Notes: generated from the sequence alone by a model not told the origin. Positions 51,673 through 61,779 are shown, counted from the stretch's first letter. The stretch is DNA of 64,000 nucleotides from Actinotignum sanguinis (GCF_003957255.1 NZ_QDIE01000002.1:1-64000); one strand, 5' to 3'. Made by a program: numbers and translations.

Positions 51673-52905
51673 TTAGAATCCAGATTCGGTGGGATGCGGG
51701 TAGAAGCGCCGCATTTTCTGCACCGCGCGAATATCGGAAAGCATCCGGAAAATAGCGCGTTTCAGGTGGCGGTCCTTGCTATAGGCAATCGGATTGACCA
51801 CCGGGCCACGCCGGCGCACTCGCCGCACCTGCGCAGCCAGCTGCGGATCGCGCACATAGTTCCGGCCCGCCAGCCACGCGGGAATAATCGCGAAAATACC
51901 GGCGCGGTTAACCCGTTGGAGGGGCGCGGTTTCCCCGGCGATATCCGCCACCAGGGCACGCGCCAGATTCACCCCGCCCACCTTAAGGTAGTAGTGCCCG
52001 CGCCCGGCCCGCGGGTTGAGATCCAGCCAGTAGGCCCGGCCGGTGCGCGGATCTATTTTCACGTCCATGGAGAAGAAGCCCCGCAGGCCAACCTCCCGCA
52101 CGATCCGTTCGGCCCGGTCGGTGAGGAAACCATCCGGATCCGTGAGGATAATCCCAGCATTGCCGATAAGAGAAGGCTCATGCAATCCCAGTAACACCCT
52201 CCCCGAGCCAATCGCGCTGAGGTGCCCGCGTGAATCAATATAGCCATTGACAACCCACTGGGTGGTGTCATCCCCCGGAATAAGCTCTTGGGCGATAAGG
52301 TCAATACCAACCTGGCGGCCGGCAAGCATGGCAAATTTCGCGCGGGCTGCGGCGGCGTCGTCGAATACCTCCACCTTTTTCAGACCCGTGGCGTACAGCG
52401 AGGTGGGGTTATCCGCGCGCGCAGGTTTCACCACAATGGGGAACGGCAGCGCAGCGAGGGCCGCGTCCCAGGTTTCGGGCCGGGATAAATGGACGACGGC
52501 GCGCCGCGGAGCCGCCTCCCCCACCTTTTCGTATACCTGCGCCATCGCCTCTTTCGAATTTGCCAGGTCCACGACCTCCGGGGCGGCGAAAGGGAAGAAC
52601 CAATTCGAGGCCAAACGGTGCCGGTTACGCACAATAACGTCCACGCCCTCGTCAACATTAACGAGGCAGATGAGGGTACGATCCGCAAACTCCGCAGCCA
52701 GGGAGTTAAGCAAGGCCACGAATTTTTCTTCGTCCTCCATAATGCGGCGTTCGCAGTACCGCACCGAGAGAATCGAGGAGTTATTAATATGCCCGCGCGG
52801 GTATTCGGCAACGACGAGCGAATTCACCCCGTAGGTTTCGTGGAAAAGCCGCGCAAAACTATAGGCTTCCACCTCATTACCGAAGATCACCGGCAGTGCA
52901 TCCAT
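51673..52905 (-). CDS. ATP-grasp carboxylate-amine ligase
   Basis: 410 residues from the ATG at 52905 (GGAGGG site). Three-domain ATP-grasp: FPIVVKPARADNPT (ATP-binding loop), the hinge LIAQELIPGDDTTQWVVN, and the Mg-binding GFFSMDVKIDPRTGRAYWLDLNPRAG. The branch includes actinobacterial enzymes related to D-aspartate ligases that attach an acidic residue to the peptidoglycan side chain. With murJ and femX beside it, a role in the interpeptide bridge or side-chain modification is plausible but not shown. Confidence 0.82.
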   Translation of the reverse strand: MDALPVIFGNEVEAYSFARLFHETYGVNSLVVAEYPRGHINNSSILSVRYCERRIMEDEEKFVALLNSLAAEFADRTLICLVNVDEGVDVIVRNRHRLASNWFFPFAAPEVVDLANSKEAMAQVYEKVGEAAPRRAVVHLSRPETWDAALAALPFPIVVKPARADNPTSLYATGLKKVEVFDDAAAARAKFAMLAGRQVGIDLIAQELIPGDDTTQWVVNGYIDSRGHLSAIGSGRVLLGLHEPSLIGNAGIILTDPDGFLTDRAERIVREVGLRGFFSMDVKIDPRTGRAYWLDLNPRAGRGHYYLKVGGVNLARALVADIAGETAPLQRVNRAGIFAIIPAWLAGRNYVRDPQLAAQVRRVRRRGPVVNPIAYSKDRHLKRAIFRMLSDIRAVQKMRRFYPHPTESGF

Positions 52906-53004
52906 ACGTGTTCTCCCTCCGCGCCCCGCCGCGGGCACGATCATTATGCTAGCAGCGCCGCGCTAAAGTAGAAGCCAGCACTCCGCCCACGTGAAAGGAC
53001 CGTC

Positions 53005-53241
53005 ATGACCGACACCGCTATCCCCAGCATCGAGGTTCGTTTGCCGATTAAACTCGGCCAGTTCGTGAAATTAGCATCGTTGGCGGCTTCGGGCGCCGAG
53101 GCCCGCGAGCTTATCGAAGCGGGCGATATTAGCGTGAACGGTCGGGTAGAAACCCGCCGCGGCAGCGCGCTGGCGGAGGGCGATGTGGTTGCCCTCGCCC
53201 AGCCGCGCGGCGCGCTGCGCGTACGAGTGACGAGCCTCTAG
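53005..53241 (+). CDS. Small S4-domain RNA-binding protein
   Basis: A 78-residue protein consisting of one S4 domain ([35 protein letters not shown]). Resembles the YaaA/RqcP-type S4 proteins that bind rRNA or tRNA on ribosomes. Start preceded by GAAAGGAC. It overlaps the convergent glycyl-tRNA synthetase gene by 4 bp at its stop. Confidence 0.82.
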   Translation: MTDTAIPSIEVRLPIKLGQFVKLASLAASGAEARELIEAGDISVNGRVETRRGSALAEGDVVALAQPRGALRVRVTSL

Positions 53242-54635
53242 CAGCCCACCAGTTTCTGGGCCAGGAAGCCCTCCACCTTCTCTAGCGGGATACGGACCTG
53301 CTCCATGGTGTCGCGGTCGCGTACCGTGACCGCCTGATCTTCGAGGGTATCGAAGTCCACGGTCACGCAGTACGGGGTGCCAATTTCATCCTGGCGGCGG
53401 TAGCGGCGCCCGACCGCTCCTGCGTCGTCGAAATCAACATTCCACGAGGCCCGCAAGCGCGCGGCAAGATCCGCCGCCAAGGGGGTGAGCTTCTCATTGC
53501 GCGAGAGCGGGAGCACCGCGGCCTTGACGGGTGCCAGGCGCGGATCCAAGCGCAGCACGGTGCGCTTATCCACCCCGCCCTTGGTATTGGGCGCCTCATC
53601 TTCCACGTAAGCATCCACGAGGAAAGCCATAAGTGAACGGGTCAGCCCGGCGGAGGGCTCAATCACGTAAGGAACATAGCGTTCCCCGCTGGCCTGGTCG
53701 AAGTAGGACAGATCCTTACCCGAATGCTTCATATGGGTGGTGAGGTCAAAATCGGTACGGTTGGCGATGCCTTCCAGCTCGCCCCAATCCGATCCCTGGA
53801 ACCCGAATTTGTATTCGATATCCACGGTGCGCTTAGAGTAATGGGAGAGCTTTTCCTGGGGGTGTTCGTACAGGCGCAGGTGCTCCGGGTTGATCCCCAG
53901 GTCCTTGTACCAATCTAGGCGCTGGTCAATCCAGTACTGGTGCCATTCTTCATCCTCCCCGGGCTTGACGAAGAACTCCAGTTCCATCTGCTCAAATTCA
54001 CGGGTGCGGAAAATGAAGTTTCCGGGGGTGATTTCATTGCGGAAAGACTTGCCGATCTGGCCGATGCCGAACGGCGGCTTCTTGCGCGAGGTAGTTTGTA
54101 CATTCGCGAAATTGACGAAAATACCCTGGGCGGTTTCCGGGCGCAGGTAGTGCAAGCCGGATTCATCTTCCACCGGGCCGAGGGTGGTTTTCAGCATCAT
54201 GTTAAAATCGCGCGGCTCGGTCCATTGGCCCTTCACCCCGCAATGCGGGCAGCCCAGCTCCGCGGTGGTAATGGAATCCGGGTCGTCAATATGCTTCTTC
54301 GCGGCCTGGGCTTCCTGGAGCTGGTCCATGCGCAGGCGCTTGTGACAGTTGAGGCATTCGATGAGCGGATCGTTGAACACCCCGACGTGCCCGGATGCCA
54401 CCCACACTTCCCGCGGCAAAATAATGGAGGAGTCAATGCCGACAACGTTATCGCGACTTTGCACCATGTAACGCCACCACTGGCGCTTAATATTTTCTTT
54501 CAGCTCGGTTCCCAGCGGGCCGTAATCCCAGGCCGAGCGGGTGCCGCCGTAAATTTCCCCGGCGGGGAACACGAAACCGCGGCGCTTGGCCAAAGAAATA
54601 ACGTTATCGAGACGGGAGGGAGCAGGCTTAGCCAA
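53238..54635 (-). CDS. glyS: Glycyl-tRNA synthetase (single-chain class II type)
   Basis: A 465-residue enzyme of the eukaryotic-like alpha-2 type. Class II motifs: [24 protein letters not shown] near the N-terminus, [12 protein letters not shown] and [32 protein letters not shown], and motif 3-like [14 protein letters not shown] CxxC...CxxC zinc-ribbon insertion is present ([11 protein letters not shown] and [11 protein letters not shown]), as in actinobacterial enzymes. C-terminal anticodon domain with KLVGC end. It charges tRNA-Gly. Confidence 0.95.
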   Translation of the reverse strand: MAKPAPSRLDNVISLAKRRGFVFPAGEIYGGTRSAWDYGPLGTELKENIKRQWWRYMVQSRDNVVGIDSSIILPREVWVASGHVGVFNDPLIECLNCHKRLRMDQLQEAQAAKKHIDDPDSITTAELGCPHCGVKGQWTEPRDFNMMLKTTLGPVEDESGLHYLRPETAQGIFVNFANVQTTSRKKPPFGIGQIGKSFRNEITPGNFIFRTREFEQMELEFFVKPGEDEEWHQYWIDQRLDWYKDLGINPEHLRLYEHPQEKLSHYSKRTVDIEYKFGFQGSDWGELEGIANRTDFDLTTHMKHSGKDLSYFDQASGERYVPYVIEPSAGLTRSLMAFLVDAYVEDEAPNTKGGVDKRTVLRLDPRLAPVKAAVLPLSRNEKLTPLAADLAARLRASWNVDFDDAGAVGRRYRRQDEIGTPYCVTVDFDTLEDQAVTVRDRDTMEQVRIPLEKVEGFLAQKLVGC

Positions 54636-54680
54636 CGTTGTTCCTTTCTATTGCGCGCATCCGGATGATGCGTGGCCCGT

Positions 54681-55205
54681 CTAGTCTACCGCCGCGCCCG
54701 TTTCCGCGCGGTCCCGGCCGGTGCGGAAAACGAAAAGGAAATATGCGACGACGACGCCCAGCACCACCACTGCTGCTATCCCCCACGGGTTACCGAAAAT
54801 AGCTGCCCATACCGCTCGCAAGGCGAGCATACCCACCGTGGAGTAGATCGCCGCCCACCCCAGCCAGCCGGGAAGCGCGGCCAAGGTGAAACGCCAGCCG
54901 CTCATGCGGGTGAGCCCGGCGCCGATGAGGATGACGGTTTGCACGCCGATGGTGAAGAAGCAGAGAGTGACGAGAGGCCAGCCGCGGCGCGCCACCCGTG
55001 CCGAGGCCGCGATAACGCGTTCGTCATGCGCCCAGGCCCAGGCGCGGTGGGCGAGGCGATTGCGCGGTTCACGCTGGCGCGCCACCAGGTAAGCGGCATA
55101 GCGGCCCAACCAGAAGGTGGCGCTGGAGCGCAAGGAAACCACGAGGAAAAGAAAAAGATAGACGAAGGCAAAGGAACGCCCGGCCAGGAACGCGAAAGAA
55201 TCCAT
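54681..55205 (-). CDS. Integral membrane protein, unknown (downstream of zur)
   Basis: 174 residues from the ATG at 55205. Four hydrophobic segments (around FAFVYLFLFLVVSLRSS, PLVTLCFFTIGVQTVILIGAG, LGWAAIYSTVGMLALRAVWAAIF and IAAVVVLGVVVAYFLFVF) with basic loops. It begins 2 bp after the Zur stop and is the last gene of the long minus-strand run. It could be a small metal- or stress-related membrane protein, but no motif identifies it. Confidence 0.65.
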   Translation of the reverse strand: MDSFAFLAGRSFAFVYLFLFLVVSLRSSATFWLGRYAAYLVARQREPRNRLAHRAWAWAHDERVIAASARVARRGWPLVTLCFFTIGVQTVILIGAGLTRMSGWRFTLAALPGWLGWAAIYSTVGMLALRAVWAAIFGNPWGIAAVVVLGVVVAYFLFVFRTGRDRAETGAAVD

Positions 55206-55207
55206 GC

Positions 55208-55657
55208 TCAGCGACCCGCGCTTTCTCCGGTGCGGCTCGTTCCCTGCCCACCCCGCCCGGTTGTTTGCCCGGCGCAATCAGAGCAGACCCCAATGAGTTC
55301 AAGGGTGTGGTCCACATCCGAGAAACCGTTGGCGGTGGCAATCGAACGCACCCAATCTTCGGCACCTTCGAGTGCGATTTCCACGGTTTTGCCGCAGCGC
55401 CGGCACATGAGGTGGTGGTGGTGTTCTTCGGTTTCACAATAGCGGTAGAGAGTTTCGGTCCCCTCCTGCATGGTATCGAGAATCCCCTCCTCCGCCATGG
55501 CCTGCAAGGTGCGATACACGGTGGCGAGCCCGATGCGCCGGCCCTCCCGAGAAAGTTTTTCGTGGAGCTCCTGGGCGGAAACAAATTCTGGGATCGTTTC
55601 CACCATCTTCGAAATGGCGATCCGCTGGGCAGTTACCCGCGGTTTAGACGCGTTCAT
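55208..55657 (-). CDS. Fur-family regulator, probable Zur
   Basis: 149 residues from the ATG at 55657 (AGGAGG site); it overlaps the znuB stop by 14 bp. Fur-family winged helix (RVTAQRIAISKMVETIPEFVSAQELHEKL, GLATVYRTLQAMAEEG), the regulatory-metal stretch EEHHHHLMC and structural CxxC pairs (CRRC and CSDC). It follows genes for a zinc-type ABC importer, which argues for a zinc uptake repressor rather than Fur. It is likely auto-regulated with the transporter. Confidence 0.82.
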   Translation of the reverse strand: MNASKPRVTAQRIAISKMVETIPEFVSAQELHEKLSREGRRIGLATVYRTLQAMAEEGILDTMQEGTETLYRYCETEEHHHHLMCRRCGKTVEIALEGAEDWVRSIATANGFSDVDHTLELIGVCSDCAGQTTGRGGQGTSRTGESAGR

Positions 55658-56504
55658 GAACCCTCCTGTGATTGCGCCGTACCAGCGTGGATACCATTGC
55701 CACGGCCGCGTACCCGGCAATGAGAATCACCGCGATCATAGCCCCCGGAGAGGCAGAAACATAGCGGGTAATGACCAATCCGACAAGTGCGGCTCCGCAT
55801 CCGAGCCCCATGGCCAGGCGCTGGGTATGCGCCAGGGAGGAGCACACCAGCTGGGCGGTGGCCACCGGGACGATCATCATGGCCGACACCAGCAGAATAC
55901 CCACCACCCGCATGGACACCGCGACCGTGAGCGCTGCCGTGACCGCGATGAGGATATTAAAGGCCCGCACCGGCAGTCCCGAGGCACGCGCGAAGTCTTC
56001 GTCGTTCGTCACGGAGAAAAGCGGGCCGCGCAGCCCGATACCCACCGCGAGGATAACCACGGTGAGGGCCACGGTGTACCACACGTCCTGCCCCGTGACC
56101 GTGGTAACTGAGCCGAAGAGGTAGTAGTTGAGGTTCGCCGTCGTGCCACCCGCAAGAGAAATGAGCAGCACCCCGCAGGCAATACCCCCGTAGAACAAAA
56201 TCGCGAGCGCGGTATCCCCCGAGGTAATTCCCGCGGACCGCACCCATTCGATAATGAGGGCGCCGAGCACCGCGATAACGAGGGCACCGGGCACCGCGAA
56301 ACGTTCGGGTTGGCCATGCAACCACGTGCCGGTGAGCCAGCCGAGGGCCACCCCGGTGAGAGCCACGTGCCCGATACCGTCGCCCATGAGGGCCATGCCG
56401 CGTTGGACGAGGTAGCTGCCCACCACCGGCGCTGCCAGCCCCACGAGTACCGCTACCAGCAGGGAACGCATCATGAGGGGCGAGGAAAGAATATCTGCGA
56501 TCAT
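55644..56504 (-). CDS. znuB: Zinc/manganese ABC transporter permease (ZnuB-like)
   Basis: A 286-residue membrane protein with about eight helices and the ABC-3 family segments LLVAVLVGLAAPVVGSYLVQRGMALMGDGIGHVALTG (glycine-rich first loop) and RVVGILLVSAMMIVPVATAQ. It overlaps the ATPase gene by 4 bp. It conducts the metal, most likely zinc given the neighbouring Zur. Confidence 0.88.
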   Translation of the reverse strand: MIADILSSPLMMRSLLVAVLVGLAAPVVGSYLVQRGMALMGDGIGHVALTGVALGWLTGTWLHGQPERFAVPGALVIAVLGALIIEWVRSAGITSGDTALAILFYGGIACGVLLISLAGGTTANLNYYLFGSVTTVTGQDVWYTVALTVVILAVGIGLRGPLFSVTNDEDFARASGLPVRAFNILIAVTAALTVAVSMRVVGILLVSAMMIVPVATAQLVCSSLAHTQRLAMGLGCGAALVGLVITRYVSASPGAMIAVILIAGYAAVAMVSTLVRRNHRRVHERV

Positions 56505-57250
56505 TGCGCCACTCCCCCGTGAACGTAGCCATCTGATACCTGGATATCGCGGTGCACCAGGTGAGCGAGTTCCCCGCGTTCGTGGAGCACCATCACGAGG
56601 GTGAGCCCCGCGCCGTGCAGGCGGGTGAGGATATCGGCCAGATCGGCGCGGGCACGGGCATCGATCCCGGCCAGCGGTTCGTCAAGCACCAGTAGATCGG
56701 GGCGGCGCACCAGCGCGCGGGCGATCATGACGCGGTGCTGCTGGCCGCCGGAAAAGACCCGTACCGGATCCTGGGCGCGATCCTCCAGTCCCACCGCCGC
56801 GAGGGCGTCATAGGCTGCGGCGCGGGCCGCTTTCCCCTTGTCCGCGAAAAGGTGACGCCCGGATAGTAAACCGGAGCGCACAACTTCCAGCGCGGTGGCG
56901 GGCAAGTTCCCGGCGTGCACCATCGACTGGGGCACGTAGCCCACCCGGTGCCAGGGCACCTGGCGGGGGCGTGCGGTATCCGCCCCGAAAATTTGCGCGG
57001 TTCCGGTGTGGGCAACGACGCCGAGAAGCCCCTTGACGAGGGTGGATTTACCCGAGCCATTGGGCCCGAAGATCCCCACCGATTCCCCGGCCGCTATCTC
57101 CAGGTGGGCCGAATGCACGATCTCGCGCCCGCCCAGGGTAATACACAGGTCGCGGGCAAGGAGGGCCGGGGGAAGCGTAGACTGCGCCGGGGCCTGGCCC
57201 GCAACGGATATCGCGCCCGTGCCGGGTGCCGGGGACGGACTTACTGGCAC
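56501..57250 (-). CDS. znuC: Zinc/manganese ABC transporter ATPase (ZnuC-like)
   Basis: A 249-residue ATPase. Walker A GPNGSGKST, Q-loop VGYVPQ, signature FSGGQQHR and Walker B LLVLDEPLAGID are intact, H-loop in VLHERG. The first 30 residues (MPVSPSPAP and following) look unrelated to the family and the GTG at 57250 overlaps the znuA stop, so a later start is possible. Confidence 0.88.
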   Translation of the reverse strand: MPVSPSPAPGTGAISVAGQAPAQSTLPPALLARDLCITLGGREIVHSAHLEIAAGESVGIFGPNGSGKSTLVKGLLGVVAHTGTAQIFGADTARPRQVPWHRVGYVPQSMVHAGNLPATALEVVRSGLLSGRHLFADKGKAARAAAYDALAAVGLEDRAQDPVRVFSGGQQHRVMIARALVRRPDLLVLDEPLAGIDARARADLADILTRLHGAGLTLVMVLHERGELAHLVHRDIQVSDGYVHGGVAQ

Positions 57251-58215
57251 TGCAATCCCTCACGCAGGTGGGCGAGGTTGGTATCCATAATGCTCAGGTA
57301 ACCCGCGCCATCCGGATCGGATTCCGCGGTGCTCAGCGAGGAGAGTTGCGCGCCGGTTTCCGCGGCGATGGCCTCGGCGGTTTTCGCGGGGCTATTTACT
57401 TCCGCAAAGATGGTGCGGGTCCCGGTTTCCGCCATAATGCGTTTCACTTCGGAAATATCGAGCGGGGAGGGATCCTGATCCGGGTCAATCCCCGAGATTC
57501 CCACCTGGACGAGGTTATAACGGTCCGTGAGGTAACCGAAAGCCGCGTGGGAGGACACCACGGTAGTAGTAGCGCACTGGGCGAGGCCCGTGGAATAGCG
57601 CGAATTAAGATCGGCTAGCTCGTTCTTGAGGCGCGCGAAATTCGCCTCGAAATCAGCGCGATGCTCCGGGTCCATGGAGGAAAGCGACGCCGTGATGGCT
57701 TCGCCTACGTCCCGCATCCGCACCGGATCAAGCCAAAAATGCGGATCCAGAACGCGCCCGGCTTCGGTGGCTTCATCCCCGTGATTATCGGCTAGACCGC
57801 GGTGGTGAACCAGCTTGGCGGCATCGGCCAGATTGACAGCGTTACCACCCCCGATGGTAGAAATCGCCGCATCGAGGGAGGGCTGGAATCCGGCGACGTA
57901 GAAGATGACGTCCGTGGCTTCCAGTTCCGCGACCTGCTTCGGGGAGAACTCGTAGTCATGGGGTTCCACATTGGTGGGGGTGGCGGAGGTGACCTCCACG
58001 TAATCCCCGCCGATCTGTTCAGCGAGCCACCGGATCGGGGTGAACGATGCCGTCACACCAATGCGCGCGGTATCCGCGCTCGGTGCAGCTGCGGAGCTTG
58101 CGGCGCTATCCGCGGGCGAGGTGGAGGATGGCTGGCAGCCGGCCAGCAGCGCGGTGGATCCCAGCAGCGCTGTGCATCCGAGCAGCGCCACCATACGAGT
58201 CAAAGTTTTCTTCAC
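57241..58215 (-). CDS. znuA: Zinc/manganese-binding lipoprotein (ZnuA-like)
   Basis: A 324-residue metal-binding protein of the cluster A-I family. Lipobox ALLAGC at about 25-30. Typical metal ligands are in VEPHDYEFSPKQ, the histidine in DPHFWLDP, VVSSHAAFGY and the C-terminal acid region of FAEVNSPAKT. The His-rich loop that usually marks zinc carriers is short here (LVHHRGLADNHGDE). It begins 23 bp after dnaE and overlaps znuC by 10 bp. Confidence 0.88.
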   Translation of the reverse strand: MKKTLTRMVALLGCTALLGSTALLAGCQPSSTSPADSAASSAAAPSADTARIGVTASFTPIRWLAEQIGGDYVEVTSATPTNVEPHDYEFSPKQVAELEATDVIFYVAGFQPSLDAAISTIGGGNAVNLADAAKLVHHRGLADNHGDEATEAGRVLDPHFWLDPVRMRDVGEAITASLSSMDPEHRADFEANFARLKNELADLNSRYSTGLAQCATTTVVSSHAAFGYLTDRYNLVQVGISGIDPDQDPSPLDISEVKRIMAETGTRTIFAEVNSPAKTAEAIAAETGAQLSSLSTAESDPDGAGYLSIMDTNLAHLREGLQCQ

Positions 58216-58238
58216 CCGGCCAGTCTACCCAACGCGAA

Positions 58239-61200
58239 CTAGACCAAGCAGTTACGCCCGAGGAGCACCTTGAGATCGGAGAAGAAACGCGCTTCGGGTT
58301 TAACATAAAACTCTTGGCCCACCTGCACCACCGAGGTGCGGCCGGGGCGCTGGATATGGAGCCGCACCGGGGCACTCCCCGGGTAGAGCTGCAGCAACTC
58401 GCTGAGCTGCCCGAGCAGATCGCGGGTGCACATGCGCTCCGCCAGCTGAACGTCCACGGGCGAATCCGGGAGCAGGTCACCGCTGGGAATTTTCATATCC
58501 TGTGCGGAGAGCTGAATATTGCCATCACGATCCGAGACGCGCGCGGTAATAATGGCTACCTGATCCGGGGCGAGCAGCCCGGCCACGGTCTGGTAGGTGG
58601 CCGGGAAGAAGTTAATCTCCGTACTGCCCGTCATATCCTCCAGAACAATCGTCGCCCACATCTTCCCGTTTTTCTTGGAGATGCGCGGCTGGACAGCTGT
58701 CACGAGTCCGGCCAAGGTCACAGTCCGCCCGTCCGTTGCGGCGTCGTCGTCCAAAAGCCGCACCACCGTGGTATCGGCCGCGCGATCCAAAATATGTTCC
58801 ATGCCGGAGAGCGGGTGGTCGGAAACATACAGGCCGAGCATATCGCGCTCGAGGTTGAGCTTTTCGCGTTTATCCCATTCGGGCAGCTCGGGGATATCGA
58901 CCTCCACCCCGCCGGCGATTTCCGAACCGCCGAACAAATCGAACTGCCCCACCGCTTCATTCTTCTTCAGGGCGACGACGGCATCCACCGCTTCCGCGAC
59001 TTTGGAGAGCAAGGCGCGGCGGGTATAGCCCATGGAATCGAAAGCCCCGGCGCGCACGAGGCATTCCACGCTGCGCTTATTGAGGACCTCGAGGGGGACC
59101 TTATCGAGGAAGTCCTGGAAGGAAGTGAAAGCACCCTTTTCTTCGCGGGCGCTAATAATGCCGTCCACGACTTTCGCGCCCACATTGCGCACCGCGGACA
59201 GCCCAAAGCGGATCTCCTCCCCCACGGCGGAGAAATTCGCCAGGGATTCGTTCACATCGGGGACGAGCACCCGGATGCCCATGCGGCGGGCTTCCCCGAG
59301 GTAGACCGCCATTTTGTCTTTATTGTCTTTGCGGGAGGTGAGGAGGGCCGCCATGTATTCCACCGGGTAGTGGGCTTTCAGGTAGGCCGTCCAGTAGGAG
59401 ATAACGCCGTAGCAGGCCGAATGGGACTTATTGAACGCGTAGGACGCGAAAGGCTCCATGGTGCCCCACAGGGTTTTCACCGCGTCCTTGCTAAAGCCCT
59501 GGGCCACCATCCCGGCTTCGAAATCGACGTACATCTTATCCATGACGTCTTTTTTCTTCTTGCCCATGGCCTTACGCAGCGAATCTGCCTGGCCCATGGT
59601 GAAACCGGCCACCGTCCGGGCGATCTGCATGATCTGTTCCTGGTAAACGATCAGGCCGTAGGTGGGGGCCAGAATCGGCTCGAGGATCTCCTCCAGTTCG
59701 GGATGGATCGCCTCGATTTTCTGCAGGCCGTTCTTGCGCAACGCGTAATTGGTATGGGAGTTCATCCCCATGGGGCCGGGGCGGTAGAGCGCGGACACCG
59801 CGGAAATGTCCTCGAAGTTGGTGGGTTTCATCTGCTTGAGCAGCGTGCGCATCCCCGAGCCATCCAGCTGGAAAATACCGAGGGTATCGGCATGCTGGAG
59901 CAGCTCGAAGGTGCGCTCATCGTCAAGGGGAACATTATCGATATCGAGCGGCTCTTTATTATTCGCCACGATATTTTCCAGGGCGTCCTCAATCGTGGTG
60001 AGATTGGACAGCCCTAGGAAGTCCATTTTGAGGATGCCGAGATCCTCGCATTCGGGGTATTCAAATTGGGTGATGACCGCACCGTCAGCCGGACGTTTCA
60101 TCACCGGGATAACATCGGTGAGCGGGACCGAGGACATAAGGATGGCGCAGGCGTGCACGCCCCACTGGCGGGTGAGCCCTTCGATGCCTTGGGCCAGGTC
60201 GAAAACACGTTTGGCATCCACATCGGTGGAGACCATATCGCGGAATTCCCCGGCTTCCATATAGCGGGAATTCTTTTCATCAAAAACGCCGGAGAGCGGG
60301 ATGTCTTTGCCCATGACCGAGGGCGGGAGGGCTTTGGTGAGGCGTTCACCCATCTCGAAGGGGTAACCGAGCACCCGGGAGGCGTCCTTGAGGGCCTGCT
60401 TCGTTTTAATGGTGCCGAAGGTGACCACCTGGGAGACTTTGTCATGCCCGTATTTATCTTCGACGTACGCGATGACTTCCCCGCGGCGCCGTTCATCGAA
60501 ATCCACGTCAATATCAGGCATAGATACGCGTTCCGGGTTGAGGAAACGTTCGAAGAGGAGGCCGTGTTCGATGGGATCCAATTCGGTGATATGCAGCGCG
60601 TAGGCCACCATGGAACCGGCCCCGGAGCCACGCCCCGGGCCCACCCGGATGCCATTGCGTTTGGCCCACAGAATGTAATCGGACACCACGAGGAAGTAGC
60701 CGGGGAAGCCCATCTGGACGATGACCTCCACCTCGTAGTTGGCACGCTGGCGCACGTGATCGGGAATATGTTCCCCGTAGCGCGAATGCAAGCCGCGTTC
60801 CACTTCTTTAATGAACCAAGAGGTGATGTCCTCCCCGGCGGGAACCGGGAATACCGGCATGTAATTAGCGCCTTCGGCGGCGGTGGTGAAGGAGATATTG
60901 CAGCGTTCGGCCACCAGCAGGGTGTTTTCCATGGCTCCGGGTAGGTCCCCGAAGAGACGGTACATTTCTTCGGTGGAACGCAGGTGGTAGCCGTGGCCGT
61001 CGAATTTGAAACGGTTGGGATCCTGGAGGGTGGAACCGGAGTTAATGCAGAGCATGGCATCTTGGACGGAATGATCCTCCGCGCGCACATAATGCGAATC
61101 ATTGGTGGCCAGTAGCGGCGCATTGATTTTCTTAGCGAGATCCAGCAAATCATTGCGGGTGCGCCGCTCGATTTCATTATCGTGGTCCATGATTTCCACG

Positions 61201-61769
61201 AAATAGTTTTCTTTACCGAAGATCTCCTGCATCCGCCCGGCGGCTTCCAGAGCTTCGGCGTGCTGCCCCAGCCGCAGTCGGGTTTGCACCTCCCCGGAGG
61301 GGCAACCGGCGGTGCCGATGAGACCTTCGTGCAGCTCCTCGAGAAGCTCGATATCCATGCGGGGCCATTTGCCCATCTGGCCTTCCAGCGAGGCGCGCGA
61401 ATCAAGCCGGAAAAGGTTATGCATCCCGGTGTTATTGGTGGCCAGCAGCGTCATATGGGTATAGGCCCCGCGCGCGGACACATCGTCGCTGCGCTGCGAT
61501 TCGTCCCCCCACAGCACCCGGTTGCTGGAGTAGCGCGAGGTACCCGGGGTCATATATGCTTCCACCCCGATAATCGGCTTGATACCCGCGTCCTTACAGG
61601 CCCGGTAAAACTCATAGGCGCCGAAGCAGTAGCCGTGATCGGTAATGGCCAGCGCACTTTGATGTTGGGCAACGGCCTGCGCTACCAACGGCTTGATTTT
61701 CGCGGCCCCGTCCAGCAGGGAGTATTCGGTATGGGTGTGGAGGTGAACGAAATCTGAGGGAGCGGCCAT
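58239..61769 (-). CDS. dnaE: DNA polymerase III alpha subunit
   Basis: A 1176-residue replicative polymerase. The PHP domain begins FVHLHTHTEYSLLDG and the polymerase palm carries PDIDVDFDERRRGEVI with GVDIDVDF-type catalytic Asps, preceded by GPGRGSGAGSMVAY. The tandem helix-hairpin-helix and OB domain follow (TLAGLVTAVQPRISKKNGKMWA). Length matches actinobacterial DnaE1. The ATG at 61769 is preceded 10 bp upstream by the GNAT stop. Confidence 0.95.
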   Translation of the reverse strand: MAAPSDFVHLHTHTEYSLLDGAAKIKPLVAQAVAQHQSALAITDHGYCFGAYEFYRACKDAGIKPIIGVEAYMTPGTSRYSSNRVLWGDESQRSDDVSARGAYTHMTLLATNNTGMHNLFRLDSRASLEGQMGKWPRMDIELLEELHEGLIGTAGCPSGEVQTRLRLGQHAEALEAAGRMQEIFGKENYFVEIMDHDNEIERRTRNDLLDLAKKINAPLLATNDSHYVRAEDHSVQDAMLCINSGSTLQDPNRFKFDGHGYHLRSTEEMYRLFGDLPGAMENTLLVAERCNISFTTAAEGANYMPVFPVPAGEDITSWFIKEVERGLHSRYGEHIPDHVRQRANYEVEVIVQMGFPGYFLVVSDYILWAKRNGIRVGPGRGSGAGSMVAYALHITELDPIEHGLLFERFLNPERVSMPDIDVDFDERRRGEVIAYVEDKYGHDKVSQVVTFGTIKTKQALKDASRVLGYPFEMGERLTKALPPSVMGKDIPLSGVFDEKNSRYMEAGEFRDMVSTDVDAKRVFDLAQGIEGLTRQWGVHACAILMSSVPLTDVIPVMKRPADGAVITQFEYPECEDLGILKMDFLGLSNLTTIEDALENIVANNKEPLDIDNVPLDDERTFELLQHADTLGIFQLDGSGMRTLLKQMKPTNFEDISAVSALYRPGPMGMNSHTNYALRKNGLQKIEAIHPELEEILEPILAPTYGLIVYQEQIMQIARTVAGFTMGQADSLRKAMGKKKKDVMDKMYVDFEAGMVAQGFSKDAVKTLWGTMEPFASYAFNKSHSACYGVISYWTAYLKAHYPVEYMAALLTSRKDNKDKMAVYLGEARRMGIRVLVPDVNESLANFSAVGEEIRFGLSAVRNVGAKVVDGIISAREEKGAFTSFQDFLDKVPLEVLNKRSVECLVRAGAFDSMGYTRRALLSKVAEAVDAVVALKKNEAVGQFDLFGGSEIAGGVEVDIPELPEWDKREKLNLERDMLGLYVSDHPLSGMEHILDRAADTTVVRLLDDDAATDGRTVTLAGLVTAVQPRISKKNGKMWATIVLEDMTGSTEINFFPATYQTVAGLLAPDQVAIITARVSDRDGNIQLSAQDMKIPSGDLLPDSPVDVQLAERMCTRDLLGQLSELLQLYPGSAPVRLHIQRPGRTSVVQVGQEFYVKPEARFFSDLKVLLGRNCLV

Positions 61770-61779
61770 GGGGCCTAGT

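Noticed and set aside
58047-60017. A 656-codon frame antisense to dnaE and znuA
   Set aside because: It crosses the boundary of two well-identified minus-strand genes and shows His/Gly-rich shadow composition.
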